The notes under the pieces: model-generated | The model's database searches: none | Told to the model about the DNA's origin: nothing | Seen by the model: only the letters and a program-made list of their open reading frames with translations | Program-made: the position numbers and the translations under genes | Part shown: positions 55,278-63,731 of the stretch, in pieces | How the letters are laid out: the number at the start of each line of letters is the position of its first letter | Position numbering within the stretch: position 1 is the stretch's first letter | NCBI RefSeq assembly: GCF_039621805.1 | Contig: NZ_CP155073.1 | Coordinates: 1,612,001 to 1,676,000 of the forward strand | DNA length: 64,000 nucleotides | Source of the DNA: Paraburkholderia sp. PREW-6R | GTDB taxonomy: Bacteria; Pseudomonadota; Gammaproteobacteria; Burkholderiales; Burkholderiaceae | Reading direction: 5' to 3'

Positions 55278-56174
55278 CTACCGCCCGCCCGCGACCGGCG
55301 ACCCGGCCCGCTGCAGCGCAATGCCCAGCGCGTCCCGCACAGCCTGAAGCAGCCGGCTGTCGGCATCGTCCTTGCGCGTCACCACGGAGAGTTGCAGAGT
55401 CGGCGGCGACGCTCCGAGGCGCATCGTTCGCACCGGATAACGCTCGCAGATGCTCGGGTCGACTATCTGAAGCACGGACACGCCAAGCCCGGCGCTCACC
55501 ATGGCGACGATGGCCGTCACGCTGTCGAGTTCGAGCGTGCTGCGCTTTTCCGGCATCATCCGGCGGACGTGTCGCGCGCCCATCGCTCCCGTCATCGAAC
55601 TGCGGTCGTAGCGAATCCAGTCGTAACGTTCGAGCATGTCCCGTGCGGTGCCGCTTTTTTCATGCGGCGGCGCAATCAGCACAAGCTCGCGTTCAAGCAG
55701 TGGATACCAGACGAGTCCCGCCACCCTGCCGCGTTCGGGCTGCGCGACCACCGCCGCGTCCAGGGAGCCCGCCTTCACGTCGACGATCAGTCCCGCGCTG
55801 CGCCCCCGCTGCGGCTTTAACAGCACCCGCGGATGCCGTTCGCGCAGCGCGCGCATCGTTCCTGGCAGCACCAGCGGCTGGATCGATTCGATGAGCCCCA
55901 GCCTGACCGTCCCCTCCACGGCCACCGTATGACGGCGCTTCAGCGCATCGATCTGCTGCAGCCCGTCACGCATTGCCGCCATGACCTGATGCGCCATTGC
56001 CGTCGGCTGCACGTGTAGTCCTCCCCGGCTGAAAAGAGGTTGGCCGAGATACTGTTCGAGGTGCTTCATCTGCATGCTCACCGCGCTCGGCGTGAGATTC
56101 ATCACGGTCGCCGCCGCGGCGAACGAGCCCTCCGAAATGACGGCGCCAAGCGTCTGGAAAGCTTCGAGCCTCAT
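55278..56174 (-). CDS. LysR-type transcriptional regulator
   Basis: 298 aa. Helix-turn-helix MRLEAFQTLGAVISEGSFAAAATVMNLTPSAVSMQMKHLEQYLG, then an effector domain of LTTR type starting near 90 (VRLGLIESIQPLVLPGTMRALRER). ATG 56174 is preceded by AAGGA; the in-frame TTG three bases earlier is less likely. It is divergent from a dioxygenase-MFS pair, its likely target. Its stop codon lies ten bases from the IS relic. Confidence 0.9.
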   Translation of the reverse strand: MRLEAFQTLGAVISEGSFAAAATVMNLTPSAVSMQMKHLEQYLGQPLFSRGGLHVQPTAMAHQVMAAMRDGLQQIDALKRRHTVAVEGTVRLGLIESIQPLVLPGTMRALRERHPRVLLKPQRGRSAGLIVDVKAGSLDAAVVAQPERGRVAGLVWYPLLERELVLIAPPHEKSGTARDMLERYDWIRYDRSSMTGAMGARHVRRMMPEKRSTLELDSVTAIVAMVSAGLGVSVLQIVDPSICERYPVRTMRLGASPPTLQLSVVTRKDDADSRLLQAVRDALGIALQRAGSPVAGGR

Positions 56175-56308
56175 CAAAAATCCTTATGTACGGATTGAAA
56201 TAAAGTCACTTTTGTTGACTATCCGCCGAGCCTATACTTTTTTCAAGCAGGCAAGGCCCGAGCGGCCGCGCACTCGCACAGGATTTCAACATTCGGAGAC
56301 AACGTTTC

Positions 56309-57421
56309 ATGCACACGTTCAGACCTGTTCCGTGGTTCGCTGCAGACGCGCAAACCGAGACCTCATGGGTTCAACAATTAAGCGCGAACGAAGTCGCCGG
56401 ATTCGACGCAGCGCTCGCTCACGCAAAGACGGTTGGCCGGCCGCTGCTGGAGATGGTGCCTGACGATTTCCCGCTGAATGCCGCGGCTCGCGGAGCATTG
56501 AAGCGTGCGATCGACACGACGCAGGGCCGTTGGGGCATGTGTCTGTTGAAGGGTCTTCCCGTGGACCGCTGGTCTGAGGACGACACCCGGCTCGCTTACT
56601 GGGGATTGGGCCTGCACTGCGGCGTGGCTCGCACGCAGAATCGCGCCAGCGATATCCTCAACGACGTCCGCGACGTCGGCTCCGTCTACAAAGCCACCAA
56701 CGGGCGGGGCTACAACACCAATGCGTCGCTCGACTTCCACATGGATTCGTGTGACGTGGTCGGCCTGCTCTGTCGGCGCGCCGCAAGGCATGGCGGCGAG
56801 AGCAAGGTGGTCAGCTCGATCGCTGTTTTCGACGAGATGAAGCGCGTGCGGCCGGATCTGGCCGAATTGCTGCGCGGACCGTTCTATTTCAGCTATCAGG
56901 GTGCACAGGACCCGGCGCAACCGCCCTATTACTGCTGCCCGATCATCGGCAATCATTCCGACTGTTTTGCGATGCGCACGAACCGCAAGAACATCGTAGC
57001 CGCGCAAAACGATTTCGCCGACGTGCCGCGTCTGTCCGACGCGCAGAATGCGGCGCTCGATCTGCTCGACGAACTGATGACCGACCCGCGCTTCTGTTTT
57101 TCGATGTCGCTGGAACCTGGCGATCTGCAGTTGCTGAACAATTACGTGACGATCCACTCGCGCACGAGTTTCGACGACTTCGACGAGCCGGACAAAAAGC
57201 GCCATCTGCTGCGCCTGTGGCTCGCCATTCCCGACGCGCAGCCTCTTCCCCCGAACTGGCTCGAGTACTTTGGCGACGTGCGCGCGGGCGCGGTGCGCGG
57301 CGGCTTGCGCGGCAGTCACCGCTCGTCTGCGTTCGAGGCTTACGAAGCGCGCCAGGCCGCGCTGATGGGCATGGCGCTGCGCGAATGGGCACCGGTCGCC
57401 CTGCCGCTCGCAACGGCGTGA
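56309..57421 (+). CDS. TauD/TfdA-family Fe(II)/2-oxoglutarate dioxygenase
   Basis: 370 aa. The facial triad is visible as FHMDSCD (His, Asp) near 147-149 and a distal His in NNYVTIHSRTSF near 283; RHLLRLWL (Arg binding 2-oxoglutarate) follows. GGAGACA precedes ATG 56309. Relatives hydroxylate taurine, sulfonates, herbicides or amino acids; the primary substrate is open. Followed by an MFS transporter 104 bases downstream, probably for the same compound. Confidence 0.9.
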   Translation: MHTFRPVPWFAADAQTETSWVQQLSANEVAGFDAALAHAKTVGRPLLEMVPDDFPLNAAARGALKRAIDTTQGRWGMCLLKGLPVDRWSEDDTRLAYWGLGLHCGVARTQNRASDILNDVRDVGSVYKATNGRGYNTNASLDFHMDSCDVVGLLCRRAARHGGESKVVSSIAVFDEMKRVRPDLAELLRGPFYFSYQGAQDPAQPPYYCCPIIGNHSDCFAMRTNRKNIVAAQNDFADVPRLSDAQNAALDLLDELMTDPRFCFSMSLEPGDLQLLNNYVTIHSRTSFDDFDEPDKKRHLLRLWLAIPDAQPLPPNWLEYFGDVRAGAVRGGLRGSHRSSAFEAYEARQAALMGMALREWAPVALPLATA

Positions 57422-57525
57422 GCGACGGTTGACCGGAACACAGTGCAGCCGCGTTTCATCGCCGAAGACGATTGACGCCGGATCACACGGCGCGACGTGA
57501 ATCACAAGATCAATGAGGAGACGAC

Positions 57526-58908
57526 ATGGCATCACCGGAATCCATCGGTCTGCGGCTCGACGCATTGCCGATCAGCGGCTTTCACCGGCGCATGCTATGG
57601 CTGATCGCCGCCGGCATGTTTTTCGACAGCTTCGACATCACACTGGCAGGATCGGTCCTCGGCGCGCTCGTTCATAGCGGCGTGTCCAATCTCAAGTTGA
57701 ACGGCTATTTCATCTCGGCCACTTTTGTCGGCATGGCGATTGGCGGCACGCTCGCGGGCATGCTGGGCGATCGCTTCGGCCGCAAATTCACGTACCAGGC
57801 GAACCTGCTGGTATTCGGGCTGGCGTCGATCGCGGCGGGCTTTGCATCGTCGATGCCGTGGCTGATCGCGCTTCGACTCATCATGGGCATCGGGCTCGGC
57901 GCGGAAATCGTCGTGGGCTATTCGACGCTCATCGAAGTGATTCCACCGCGACAGCGCGGACGCTATTCGGCGCTGCTCGCCCTCGTCACCAACAGCGCGC
58001 TGTTCGTTTCCTCGTTGACGGGCTATTTTTTGATTCCGTTATGGGGCTGGCGCTCCATGTTTTTCGTCTCCGGCGCCGGCGCGCTGCTCGTATGGGTCGC
58101 GCGCAAATCGATGCCCGAGTCGCCGCGTTGGCTCGCGGGCGAAGGCAGGCTCGACGAGGCGGACCAGATCGTCACGCGGATCGAGGAAGAGATTCACGGC
58201 AAGGGCTATCGCGCGCCCGAAGAGCCGCAAACGATCGAGGAACACGCGCCGATGCCGCCGTTGTCCGTGCTGTTCTCGCGCGAGGTCTGGACGCGCACGC
58301 TGGTCGGCTCGACGATCTCCATCGTGATCGGAATCGCGATTTACAGTTTCGTCACCTGGGTGCCCACGTTTCTGCTGAAACAGGGCCTCAGTCTGTCGTC
58401 GTCGCTCGGCTATAGCATGCTGATGTCGCTCGGCGGCCCGGTCGGCGCGGCGATCGGCGTGCTGTGCACCGACCGCTTCGGACGGCGCCGCTGCATCACC
58501 ATTGCGTCGTTGCTCGGCGCGGTGATGGGTGTCAGCTATGCGCTCTCCACTTCACCGATGATGGCCGCCGTGATGGGCTTCCTGCTTTTCTGCTGCCTGT
58601 ATGCGATCGTCGCCTTGGCGGTGGCCTGCTACATTCCCGAGTTGTTCGGCACGCGCTACCGTCTGCGGGGAAATGGCTTCTGCGCGGTGCTCGGCCGGAT
58701 TGCTTCGTTCTGCGCGCCGGGCATCACGCTGCTCGTCTATCAGGCGGGTGGCATAAGCTATGTCGCGTTCAGTGTGGCGATGTTGCTCGTGCTGCAAGGC
58801 CTCATCGTCTTCGCGTTCGGCATCGAAACGCGCTCGCGCTCGCTCGAAGTGATCGAAGAACACGCTGGCGCGCTGGAACCGGTTGCCGCCCAGCTGTCGC
58901 AGAGATAG
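57526..58908 (+). CDS. MFS transporter, aromatic-acid/metabolite type
   Basis: 460 aa, 12 helices. The N-terminal loop motif GMLGDRFGRKFTYQ and RLIMGIGLGAEIVVGYSTLIEVIPPRQRGRYSALL are MFS hallmarks of the AAHS/sugar-porter side. GAGGAG precedes ATG 57526. Its position behind the dioxygenase suggests uptake of the dioxygenase substrate. Confidence 0.88.
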   Translation: MASPESIGLRLDALPISGFHRRMLWLIAAGMFFDSFDITLAGSVLGALVHSGVSNLKLNGYFISATFVGMAIGGTLAGMLGDRFGRKFTYQANLLVFGLASIAAGFASSMPWLIALRLIMGIGLGAEIVVGYSTLIEVIPPRQRGRYSALLALVTNSALFVSSLTGYFLIPLWGWRSMFFVSGAGALLVWVARKSMPESPRWLAGEGRLDEADQIVTRIEEEIHGKGYRAPEEPQTIEEHAPMPPLSVLFSREVWTRTLVGSTISIVIGIAIYSFVTWVPTFLLKQGLSLSSSLGYSMLMSLGGPVGAAIGVLCTDRFGRRRCITIASLLGAVMGVSYALSTSPMMAAVMGFLLFCCLYAIVALAVACYIPELFGTRYRLRGNGFCAVLGRIASFCAPGITLLVYQAGGISYVAFSVAMLLVLQGLIVFAFGIETRSRSLEVIEEHAGALEPVAAQLSQR

Positions 58909-58960
58909 TCGTCGTGCAGGTGATTGACGGGACGCCGTGCCGGTGTCCCGCCAAGCCGCT

Positions 58961-60019
58961 TCACGAAGCCGCGCGACGCAGCACCGCTTCGCCCTGCTCG
59001 ACATAAGCCCGAAGCAGATGATGCGCGATCGCGAACGGCTTGGGCGCCGACAGTCCGTCCGCATGCGTTCCCGCAAGCATCGCCGCGACTTGCGCGCGCG
59101 AAAACCACCTCGCGTCTTCGAGTTCGGTTGTATCGACAACGATATCGGTATCGCTCGCGCGTGCAAAACAGCCCATCATCAGCGACGACGGAAAGGGCCA
59201 CGGCTGTGACGCGAAGTACACCACTTCCGCGCACGTCACATGAGCCTCCTCCATCACTTCGCGGCGCACGGCATCTTCGATGGTCTCGCCCGGCTCGACG
59301 AATCCGGCCAGCGCCGAATACATGCCAGGCGCGAATTGCCGCTGCCGCCCGAGCAGACACCGCTCGCCATCGATCACCAGCATGATCACGACCGGATCGA
59401 CGCGCGGGAAATGGCGCGCGCCGCATGCATCGCAGACGCGTTGCCAGCCGGCCGCCGCCACGCGGGTCGCAGTGCCGCAATTCGCGCAGAACGAATGACG
59501 GCCGTGCCAGTCGAGCATCGACTTTGCCTCGGCCATGATGCCGAGCACGCTCTCGGCGACGAGGCCTCCAAGCGCAAGCGGGCGAAGCTCGATGCGCTCA
59601 TGTGCGGCGTCCGGCGATGCTTGTTGTTGTGCTGATGCGCCGCTTGCCGTGGAAGCCGGCGCGATGCCGGGTCCGCTGCCAGGTGCCCTGCCAGACCCGG
59701 TTCCGAATGCGGACTCAGACGTGCTCCCAGTCGCGAATCCAAGCGCAAAGCGACCGCTTCCATCGCTTTGCACGCCGAGGAAAACGCTGTTGCGCGGCTC
59801 GCCGAAAGCGGTCGCCTCGCTTGCTACGAACCACGGGTCATATTCGCCGCGACGTTTGAGCACGGGCGCGTCGCCGTCGAAGACCAGAAAACGCGCAGCC
59901 GGATCGCTGCGTAGCGTGTCGATGAACCCGTGGTCGTCCCGCTTGTCGGAACGCCGGTCGAGCGGGTTGAAATTAAAGCCGATGGGCTCGGAGGAGGCGG
60001 GCTTCACAGTGGTTGGCAT
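58961..60019 (-). CDS. nudC: NADH pyrophosphatase / RNA NAD-decapping hydrolase
   Basis: 352 aa. A zinc ribbon (CANCG...CDACG) precedes the Nudix box GFVEPGETIEDAVRREVMEEAHV and the NudC-specific SQPWPFPSSLMMG. NudC removes NAD caps from RNA and cleaves NADH. About 45 low-complexity Gly/Ala/Ser residues interrupt the N-terminal domain (near 59630-59740), which makes the protein longer than usual. The start at ATG 60019 (MPTTVKP) lacks a good ribosome binding site; ATG 60091, eight bases after the LysR stop, is the alternative. Confidence 0.92.
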   Translation of the reverse strand: MPTTVKPASSEPIGFNFNPLDRRSDKRDDHGFIDTLRSDPAARFLVFDGDAPVLKRRGEYDPWFVASEATAFGEPRNSVFLGVQSDGSGRFALGFATGSTSESAFGTGSGRAPGSGPGIAPASTASGASAQQQASPDAAHERIELRPLALGGLVAESVLGIMAEAKSMLDWHGRHSFCANCGTATRVAAAGWQRVCDACGARHFPRVDPVVIMLVIDGERCLLGRQRQFAPGMYSALAGFVEPGETIEDAVRREVMEEAHVTCAEVVYFASQPWPFPSSLMMGCFARASDTDIVVDTTELEDARWFSRAQVAAMLAGTHADGLSAPKPFAIAHHLLRAYVEQGEAVLRRAAS

Positions 60020-60098
60020 GGAAGTAACGGAAACCACCGAGTATGGCAGGCTTTGATGTGGGTCGCTCGGCGCCTCGCGCCTGACGGTCATTCCACTG

Positions 60099-61007
60099 TC
60101 AATCCGCCCTATCCCATTTGATCTCCTCCTCGCGGACGATCTTCTCGATCGTGTTCTGCACCGCTCGCGAAGCCGCATTCTGCGGCACGGCATTCGGCAC
60201 GCACAGGCTGACCATGCGCCTGAGCGACGGCTCGACGATCCGCCGGCCAAGCAGCGCAGCGCCGGGCTGCCGTGCAAGTGCGCCGGAGAGGATCGAGCCG
60301 ACCTTGCCCTCGCGCGCGATCGTCAGCATGGTGGGCAACGAATCGATATCCGCGACGACGTTCAGTTCCAGACCTTCACGGGCGAAGGTGCGTTCAATCA
60401 GCAGCCGCAGCCCGTTCGCCTTGCCGGGCAAAACGAGCGGCACGCCTGCTATCAGCGACAGTGCAACGTCGCCCGCGTGCGGATCGCCGACCCAGGGCAC
60501 GCCGCATAGCGACAGATGTTCGGTGAAAAGCGGCGACACCGTGAGCCCGCGCGTTTCGGTCTCGCGAAACAGCACGGCCATGTCGAGCCGCCCATTCGCG
60601 AGCAACTCGATCAGGTAGCCACTCATGCTCTCGAACAGTTGCAACTCGATGTTCGGATAATCGGCTTGCAGACGATTGAACAGCGGGACTGCGATCACTG
60701 CCGCGATGCTGGTGGGCAGACCCACCGCCACCTGGCCCGATTCGCTATGCTCGCCGCGGCGCACGTCGCCGCGCATCTGTTCGAACTGTTTGAGAATGGT
60801 GCGGGCATGCCGGTAGAGCGCCATGCCGGCTTCGGTCGGCCGCACACCGGATGGACTGCGCAACAGCAGCGGCACGCCAAGATCGTCTTCCATGCCGACA
60901 ATCTGCTGACTCAGCGAGGGTTGCGACACCGACAACCGCACTGCCGCCTTGGACAGGCTGCCCGTATCGACGACCGTAGCGAAATAGCGTAGCTGGCGAA
61001 TGTCCAT
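60099..61007 (-). CDS. LysR-type regulator, Nac-like
   Basis: 302 aa from MDIRQLRYFATVVDTGSLSKAAVRLSVSQPSLSQQIVGMEDDLG, which resembles the Nac branch of LysR proteins (RGVTPTEAG-like RPTEAGMALYRHARTIL follows). The effector domain begins near 90 and ends with an unusually charged tail. GTGAGG precedes ATG 61007. An exact GCTATA-N9-TATAGC dyad lies upstream of its own start and another upstream of the CoA-transferase operon; ATA-N9-TAT is the Nac consensus. It probably controls itself and the neighbouring CoA-ester genes. Confidence 0.9.
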   Translation of the reverse strand: MDIRQLRYFATVVDTGSLSKAAVRLSVSQPSLSQQIVGMEDDLGVPLLLRSPSGVRPTEAGMALYRHARTILKQFEQMRGDVRRGEHSESGQVAVGLPTSIAAVIAVPLFNRLQADYPNIELQLFESMSGYLIELLANGRLDMAVLFRETETRGLTVSPLFTEHLSLCGVPWVGDPHAGDVALSLIAGVPLVLPGKANGLRLLIERTFAREGLELNVVADIDSLPTMLTIAREGKVGSILSGALARQPGAALLGRRIVEPSLRRMVSLCVPNAVPQNAASRAVQNTIEKIVREEEIKWDRAD

Positions 61008-61070
61008 CTGAACCCTCACGAAGCCCTGCTCTTCGGGCCGCAAGCATTCGCGCCGGCGTCCACGCCAAAG

Positions 61071-61091
61071 GCTATAAGCGCGGACTATAGC
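61071..61091. promoter_or_regulatory. Probable LysR operator GCTATA-N9-TATAGC (autoregulatory)
   Basis: A perfect 21-bp dyad, arms 61071-61076 and 61086-61091, 64-84 bases upstream of the LysR start codon. It contains ATA-N9-TAT, the consensus of Nac-type regulators, and the T-N11-A core of LysR sites. The same 6-9-6 pattern recurs at 63466. Confidence 0.7.
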
Positions 61092-61214
61092 ATCAGCGTG
61101 CATCCCGCGCGCGACTGCGTGTGAGTGTCAGGTGAAATCCGCCCGCGAGGACGGCCGCCGTTGATACATGACGATACAAAAGCCCCGTGTCGGGACCTAG
61201 CATTCGCAACCACG

Positions 61215-62168
61215 TCAACCGCGCTCAGCCATCGCGAGCAGTCGCTGCGCCATACGGACATTGGCGTAGTCGACCATCCTGCCGTTCACCGACACCGCGG
61301 CGAGTCCCGCGGCCTCCGCCTGCGCCATCGCGTCGAGCGTGGCCTCGGCCGCGCGGATTTCTTCATCGCTGGGTATGAATGCAGCGCGTGTCGCGGCGAT
61401 CTGCTCCGGATGGATCACCTGCTTGCCGTCGAAGCCCATTGCCGCCGCCTTCAACGCGAGCGAACGCGTGAGCACCGGGTCGCGGAATGCGCCGCACGGG
61501 CCGTCGATCGCACGAAGATCGAACGCGCGCGCCGCAACGAGCATGCGCATCATCGGGTAGCCCCACAAGTCGAGCGGCGCGGTGACGTAGTTGCCGATCT
61601 CGTCGCGGCGCGTGACCGCATAGCCGGCATGCGTGCCGCCCACGTCGACGTTGCGTGCACCAATCGACGCGGAAAAATCGCCTACCCCGAAATGCAGCGC
61701 GGCGAGCCGGCCTCCGGCGGCCGCGATCATGTCCACGTTGACGATCCCGCGAGCGGTTTCGATCAATGCCTCGATCTGAAGTGGTGGATTGGCGCCGCTA
61801 TGTTCGTCCAGCAACGCTTCGGTCTGTGCCAGTACGGCTGTGCATTCGACCTTGGGTACAAGAATCGCGTCGAGCCGCGCCGCGTCGCCGGCGAGCGCAA
61901 CGACCTCGGATTCGAGTACGCCCGATGCGTCCACATTCACTCGCACGGCGACATGTTTTGCGCCCCAGTCCAGTTCGCCGAGCGCGCGTATTGCAGAGCG
62001 CAACGCGGCGCTTTTTTCATCGGGCGGCACTGCGTCTTCGAGATCGATGAATACCGCGTCGGCCGCACTGGCCGCTGCGGACTCCAGCATTCGCCAGCGG
62101 TGGCCGGGCACCGCCAGAACGGTGCGCATCGGCCGCACGGCCTGGGATGTCACGGGCGCATCGCTCAT
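61215..62168 (-). CDS. CitE-like CoA-ester lyase (HpcH/HpaI aldolase family)
   Basis: 317-aa TIM-barrel lyase. TVLAVPGHRWRMLESAAASAADAVFIDLEDAVPPDEK is the CitE family start; LVPKVECTAVLAQTE carries the metal-binding Glu, and GVGDFSASIGA and GFDGKQVIHPEQI are later CoA-binding landmarks. Such enzymes split citryl-, malyl- or citramalyl-CoA. Its start overlaps the CoA-transferase stop by four bases, so both act in one pathway, likely CoA activation of a hydroxy-acid and cleavage of its ester. Confidence 0.9.
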   Translation of the reverse strand: MSDAPVTSQAVRPMRTVLAVPGHRWRMLESAAASAADAVFIDLEDAVPPDEKSAALRSAIRALGELDWGAKHVAVRVNVDASGVLESEVVALAGDAARLDAILVPKVECTAVLAQTEALLDEHSGANPPLQIEALIETARGIVNVDMIAAAGGRLAALHFGVGDFSASIGARNVDVGGTHAGYAVTRRDEIGNYVTAPLDLWGYPMMRMLVAARAFDLRAIDGPCGAFRDPVLTRSLALKAAAMGFDGKQVIHPEQIAATRAAFIPSDEEIRAAEATLDAMAQAEAAGLAAVSVNGRMVDYANVRMAQRLLAMAERG

Positions 62169-63343
62169 GATCGCGTGCCTCGCGCCGGTCCGGCGATGTG
62201 CTTTTCTTCGGCCAGTTCCGCGAGAATCCGTGCCGTATGTTCGCCGACCGCGGGCACCGGCCCCATGACCGGCTCGACGCCGGGAATCGTCACGGCCGGC
62301 AAGAACAGATCGTGCGTGCCGCTTTCCGTTTCGACGGGTCGATACCTGTTGCGCTCGACCACTTGCGGGTGATTGAGCAGTCCATCGACATCGTTCATGC
62401 GCCCATTGGCAATGGCTGCTTTATCGAGCCTTGCAATGACCTGTTCACTCGACAACGCCGCAAAGTGGCGCGTAATCAGCTTCTCGAGCGCCGCGCGGTT
62501 GGCAAGCCGCAGCGAGTTCGTCACGAAGCGCGCGTCGACGGCAACCGCGGGATCATCCAGCACGGTCCCACAAAAGCTCGTCCATTCGCGTTCGTTCTGG
62601 ATTCCGAAGAATATGCTGCCGCCGTCTCCAGCCGTGAAAGGCCCGTATGGTGCGATCGTCGCATGGCGTGCACCAGTGCGCGGCAACGGCCGACCCGTGC
62701 CGCGCGCGTAATACGCGGGGTAGCTCATCCATTCCGTCATCGCATCGAAGAGCGAAACTTCGAACGCCATGCCTTTGCCGGTGCGCGCGCGCTGATGCAA
62801 TCCCATCAGAATGCCGTTCAACGCGTACATACCGGTGGCGATATCGGCAATCGCAATGCCGCATTTTGCGGGCGACTCTTCGGTGCCGTTGATCGACAGA
62901 AAACCGCTCTCGCATTGCACCAGCAGATCGTAGGCCTTCTTCTTGCCGTAAGGTCCATCCGCTCCGTACCCCGAGATATCGCACGCGACCAGTTGCGGAA
63001 AACGCTCGCTCAGCGTGCGCGCATCGAGCCCCTGACGGCGCGCGGCACCGGGCGCGAGGTTCTGGATGAACACGTCCGCGCGCGCAAGCAGCGACTCCAG
63101 CGTTTCCTGCCCGGCTTCGGTCTTGATGTCGATGGCGAGACTTTCCTTCGAGCGGTTCACCCACACGAACTGGCTCGACATACCTTCCATGACCGTGTCG
63201 TAGTGGCGCGCGAAGTCGCCGGTTTCCGGACGTTCGATCTTGATGACCCGCGCGCCCCAGTCAGCCAGATGACGGCTCGCGAGCGGCGCGGCGATCGCCT
63301 GTTCGATCGAAACGACGAGAATGTCGTCGAGAGGAAGAGTCAT
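62165..63343 (-). CDS. CaiB/BaiF (class III) CoA-transferase
   Basis: 392 aa. ADWGARVIKIERPETGDFAR and the catalytic Asp in AIADIATGMYALNGILMGLHQRA are family III hallmarks, as are NLAPGAARRQGLDARTLSERFPQLV and DISGYGADGPYG. The enzyme moves CoA between carboxylic acids without covalent protein thioester exchange of the class I type. First gene of the unit with the CitE-like lyase; an operator dyad stands 123-143 bases upstream. Confidence 0.92.
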   Translation of the reverse strand: MTLPLDDILVVSIEQAIAAPLASRHLADWGARVIKIERPETGDFARHYDTVMEGMSSQFVWVNRSKESLAIDIKTEAGQETLESLLARADVFIQNLAPGAARRQGLDARTLSERFPQLVACDISGYGADGPYGKKKAYDLLVQCESGFLSINGTEESPAKCGIAIADIATGMYALNGILMGLHQRARTGKGMAFEVSLFDAMTEWMSYPAYYARGTGRPLPRTGARHATIAPYGPFTAGDGGSIFFGIQNEREWTSFCGTVLDDPAVAVDARFVTNSLRLANRAALEKLITRHFAALSSEQVIARLDKAAIANGRMNDVDGLLNHPQVVERNRYRPVETESGTHDLFLPAVTIPGVEPVMGPVPAVGEHTARILAELAEEKHIAGPARGTRS

Positions 63344-63731
63344 GTTGGCGTCCCCATGTTGTAGATCGTCCGCGCATTCACCCCTACGCGGACGTTGATC
63401 CGATGCGTGAACGACAAATGTACTGAAGGATCGGAGTGAAGAGGAAATACTGTTTTTGCCTACCCGCTATAGGATCGGCTTATAGCCAGGCCACCTCGCA
63501 CCGCGTCAGTAGCGTCGCTGCACGTAAGCGACTAGTGGGCTCGAACCCGAGCGTTCGAACCGAAGCGACCGAAGGCAAACATCCAAACCCAGGCGCTCGG
63601 ACCTAAAGTGAGTTTTCGTCGCGACAGCGAGAAATCATTTCGTTTGATCTGCGCGGCGCGGCGGCCCTATAGTCGGAACCGACCTCCTCCGGCCATCTTG
63701 TGCAGCCACTCACCTACGCAGGTCCAGAAAA
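63344..63731. promoter_or_regulatory. Divergent control region of the CoA-transferase and SDR genes
   Basis: 388 bases between the minus-strand CoA-transferase and the plus-strand SDR gene. It contains the LysR-type dyad at 63466-63486; nothing else, apart from a GTTCGAAC palindrome near 63560, stands out. No promoter boxes could be set with confidence. Confidence 0.5.
63466..63486. promoter_or_regulatory. Probable LysR operator GCTATA-N9-TATAGC (divergent promoter)
   Basis: A perfect 21-bp dyad with arms 63466-63471 and 63481-63486. Arms and spacing are identical to the dyad upstream of the Nac-like LysR gene. It is 123 bases from the CoA-transferase start and 246 from the SDR start, so either or both may be regulated. 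Confidence 0.7.
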
